Below are positions 5,836-6,624 of a DNA stretch of 6,624 nt, one piece after another. Numbering within the stretch: the stretch's first letter is position 1; every line of letters starts with the position of its first letter. The DNA comes from Dehalococcoidia bacterium UBA1152 (GTDB lineage: Bacteria > Chloroflexota > Dehalococcoidia > Lucifugimonadales > UBA2962). A program made the translations under genes and the position numbers. The notes below the pieces were generated by a model. The model was not told the DNA's origin. It saw only the letters and a program-made list of their open reading frames with translations, and searched no databases. Where the stretch lies: NCBI GenBank assembly GCA_002311285.1, contig DBZU01000070.1, positions 16,247 to 22,870 of the forward strand, given 5' to 3'.

Positions 5836-6624
5836 TTAACGCACAGTGGAAGATTCAATGTCGGCAGTTTGCTGGGCTTCAATAATCGCTTGCAGGTTTT
5901 CTGCAAGTATTTTTCTAGATCTTCTAACTTGTAGTGATAACTTATAAATTGTCTTAATATCGCCTGGGTTTAACGCCATGTGTCGCAATCCTTTCAAAAC
6001 CCCGCGTGATTTTTTATTTTTTGCTGCTTCAACTACAAACGGAGGCAGTTTTTGTCCCACGGGGTCTAAAACCACTCTTAAAACTATGTTTGGTATATCG
6101 CTTTCAGTCGCTATTTTACTTACCCAAAAACTTTCCATGTCGATTACGTCAACTGCAAAATTTTCTCCAATCCATAATTTTAGGTCGCGATTATAAACGA
6201 ATTGATCTACAGTCATGCAAGATCCCAACTTGCAACTGAAACTCATATCATTGATAGAGGTTTGGAACTTGAGTGCTGTAGTTTGGTCTAACGATGTTGA
6301 CTGAGTAGCTAATTCGGTTGACCAAAAAGCAGGAGTTCCTTCGATAACCCATAGGCTATTACATAAATATATAGTACCTGGTTCTATGGACTGTTTAACC
6401 GATCCGGCAAACCCAGCAGAGATTAATAAGCTTGGTTTATACCTATCAAGTATTATCTTAGTGGCATTTTCTGCGTTAGACTTACCAATCCCACTCTCCA
6501 TTAAAACCACATCAGGAATTAACTCAGATTGAAAAATACATTGATTGATATCGATCTGTTCAGCAGGGACGAATTTGTTTCTTGAGACGAATGTGCTGAG
6601 TTCCTCTCTAATAGCAACAACAAT
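5836..6624 (-). CDS. hpnG: Hopanoid-associated nucleoside phosphorylase HpnG, N-terminus beyond the right edge
   Basis: Member of the MTA/SAH nucleosidase-phosphorylase family. In hopanoid makers, HpnG removes adenine from adenosylhopane to give phosphoribosyl-hopane on the way to bacteriohopanetetrol. 262 codons are in the window and the frame is still open at 6624 (IVVAIREELS), which looks like the first beta strand and helix, so only a few N-terminal residues are probably missing. Counting from the edge: MESGIGKSNA is at 42-51 (phosphate/base loop), SAGFAGSV at 69-76, the ribose-binding DMES at 162-165 and RVVLDPVGQKLPP at 182-194, where Asp187 matches the catalytic Asp of the family. The LDPxxxxLPP form, instead of ISDxA, is what I recall for HpnG rather than housekeeping MTA/SAH nucleosidase. 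A GTG at 6510 is internal, not a start: it would delete the first strand, and the open frame continues upstream. It ends in TAA, 11 bases before shc. Confidence 0.87.
   Translation of the reverse strand: MVVAIREELSTFVSRNKFVPAEQIDINQCIFQSELIPDVVLMESGIGKSNAENATKIILDRYKPSLLISAGFAGSVKQSIEPGTIYLCNSLWVIEGTPAFWSTELATQSTSLDQTTALKFQTSINDMSFSCKLGSCMTVDQFVYNRDLKLWIGENFAVDVIDMESFWVSKIATESDIPNIVLRVVLDPVGQKLPPFVVEAAKNKKSRGVLKGLRHMALNPGDIKTIYKLSLQVRRSRKILAENLQAIIEAQQTADIESSTVR

Noticed and set aside
6508..6510. GTG as the start of hpnG
   Set aside because: The same frame stays open for 38 more codons to the window edge and those residues fit the first strand and helix of the nucleosidase fold.

Overview
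The window looks like a stretch of bacterial chromosome carrying part of a hopanoid (bacterial sterol-like lipid) locus. All six genes I can support lie on the minus strand, so transcription runs from the right edge to the left edge. The DNA is clearly AT-rich and every frame is compact. The squalene-hopene cyclase carries the long GTGFPGYG-type C-terminal insertion that I associate with proteobacterial enzymes. A hopanoid-making, low-GC member of the Pseudomonadota is therefore my best guess, with low confidence at any finer rank.

In transcription order: (1) 6624-5836, an hpnG-type nucleoside phosphorylase whose N-terminus lies beyond the right edge; (2) 5824-3815, squalene-hopene cyclase (shc/hpnF), complete; (3) a 154-base gap with a weak candidate promoter; (4) 3660-3169, a YjbQ/UPF0047 family protein; (5) a 107-base gap with no clear signal except a ribosome binding site; (6) 3061-2180, a trans-isoprenyl diphosphate synthase of the HpnD (presqualene diphosphate synthase) type; (7) 2167-1175, a D-2-hydroxyacid dehydrogenase fold protein; (8) 1182-1, an FGGY sugar kinase resembling LsrK, cut by the left edge and lacking a normal start codon. 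No RNA genes, mobile elements, CRISPR arrays or convincing intrinsic terminators were seen.

Working model: HpnD starts squalene synthesis from farnesyl diphosphate (HpnC and HpnE would have to lie elsewhere), Shc cyclises squalene to the hopane skeleton, and HpnG removes adenine from adenosylhopane, leaving a C5 sugar-derived side chain. The dehydrogenase and sugar kinase sit tightly behind hpnD (12-base gap, then an 8-base overlap), so they are probably co-transcribed with it. Whether they act on the hopanoid side chain or are an unrelated sugar module is open.

The most striking observations are a perfect 18-bp inverted repeat with a 4-base loop inside the shc coding sequence, a dehydrogenase that has lost two of its three catalytic residues (Arg to Gly, Glu to His), a kinase whose only sensible start is ATC, and an Ala in place of the Thr of the cyclase DXDDTA motif.
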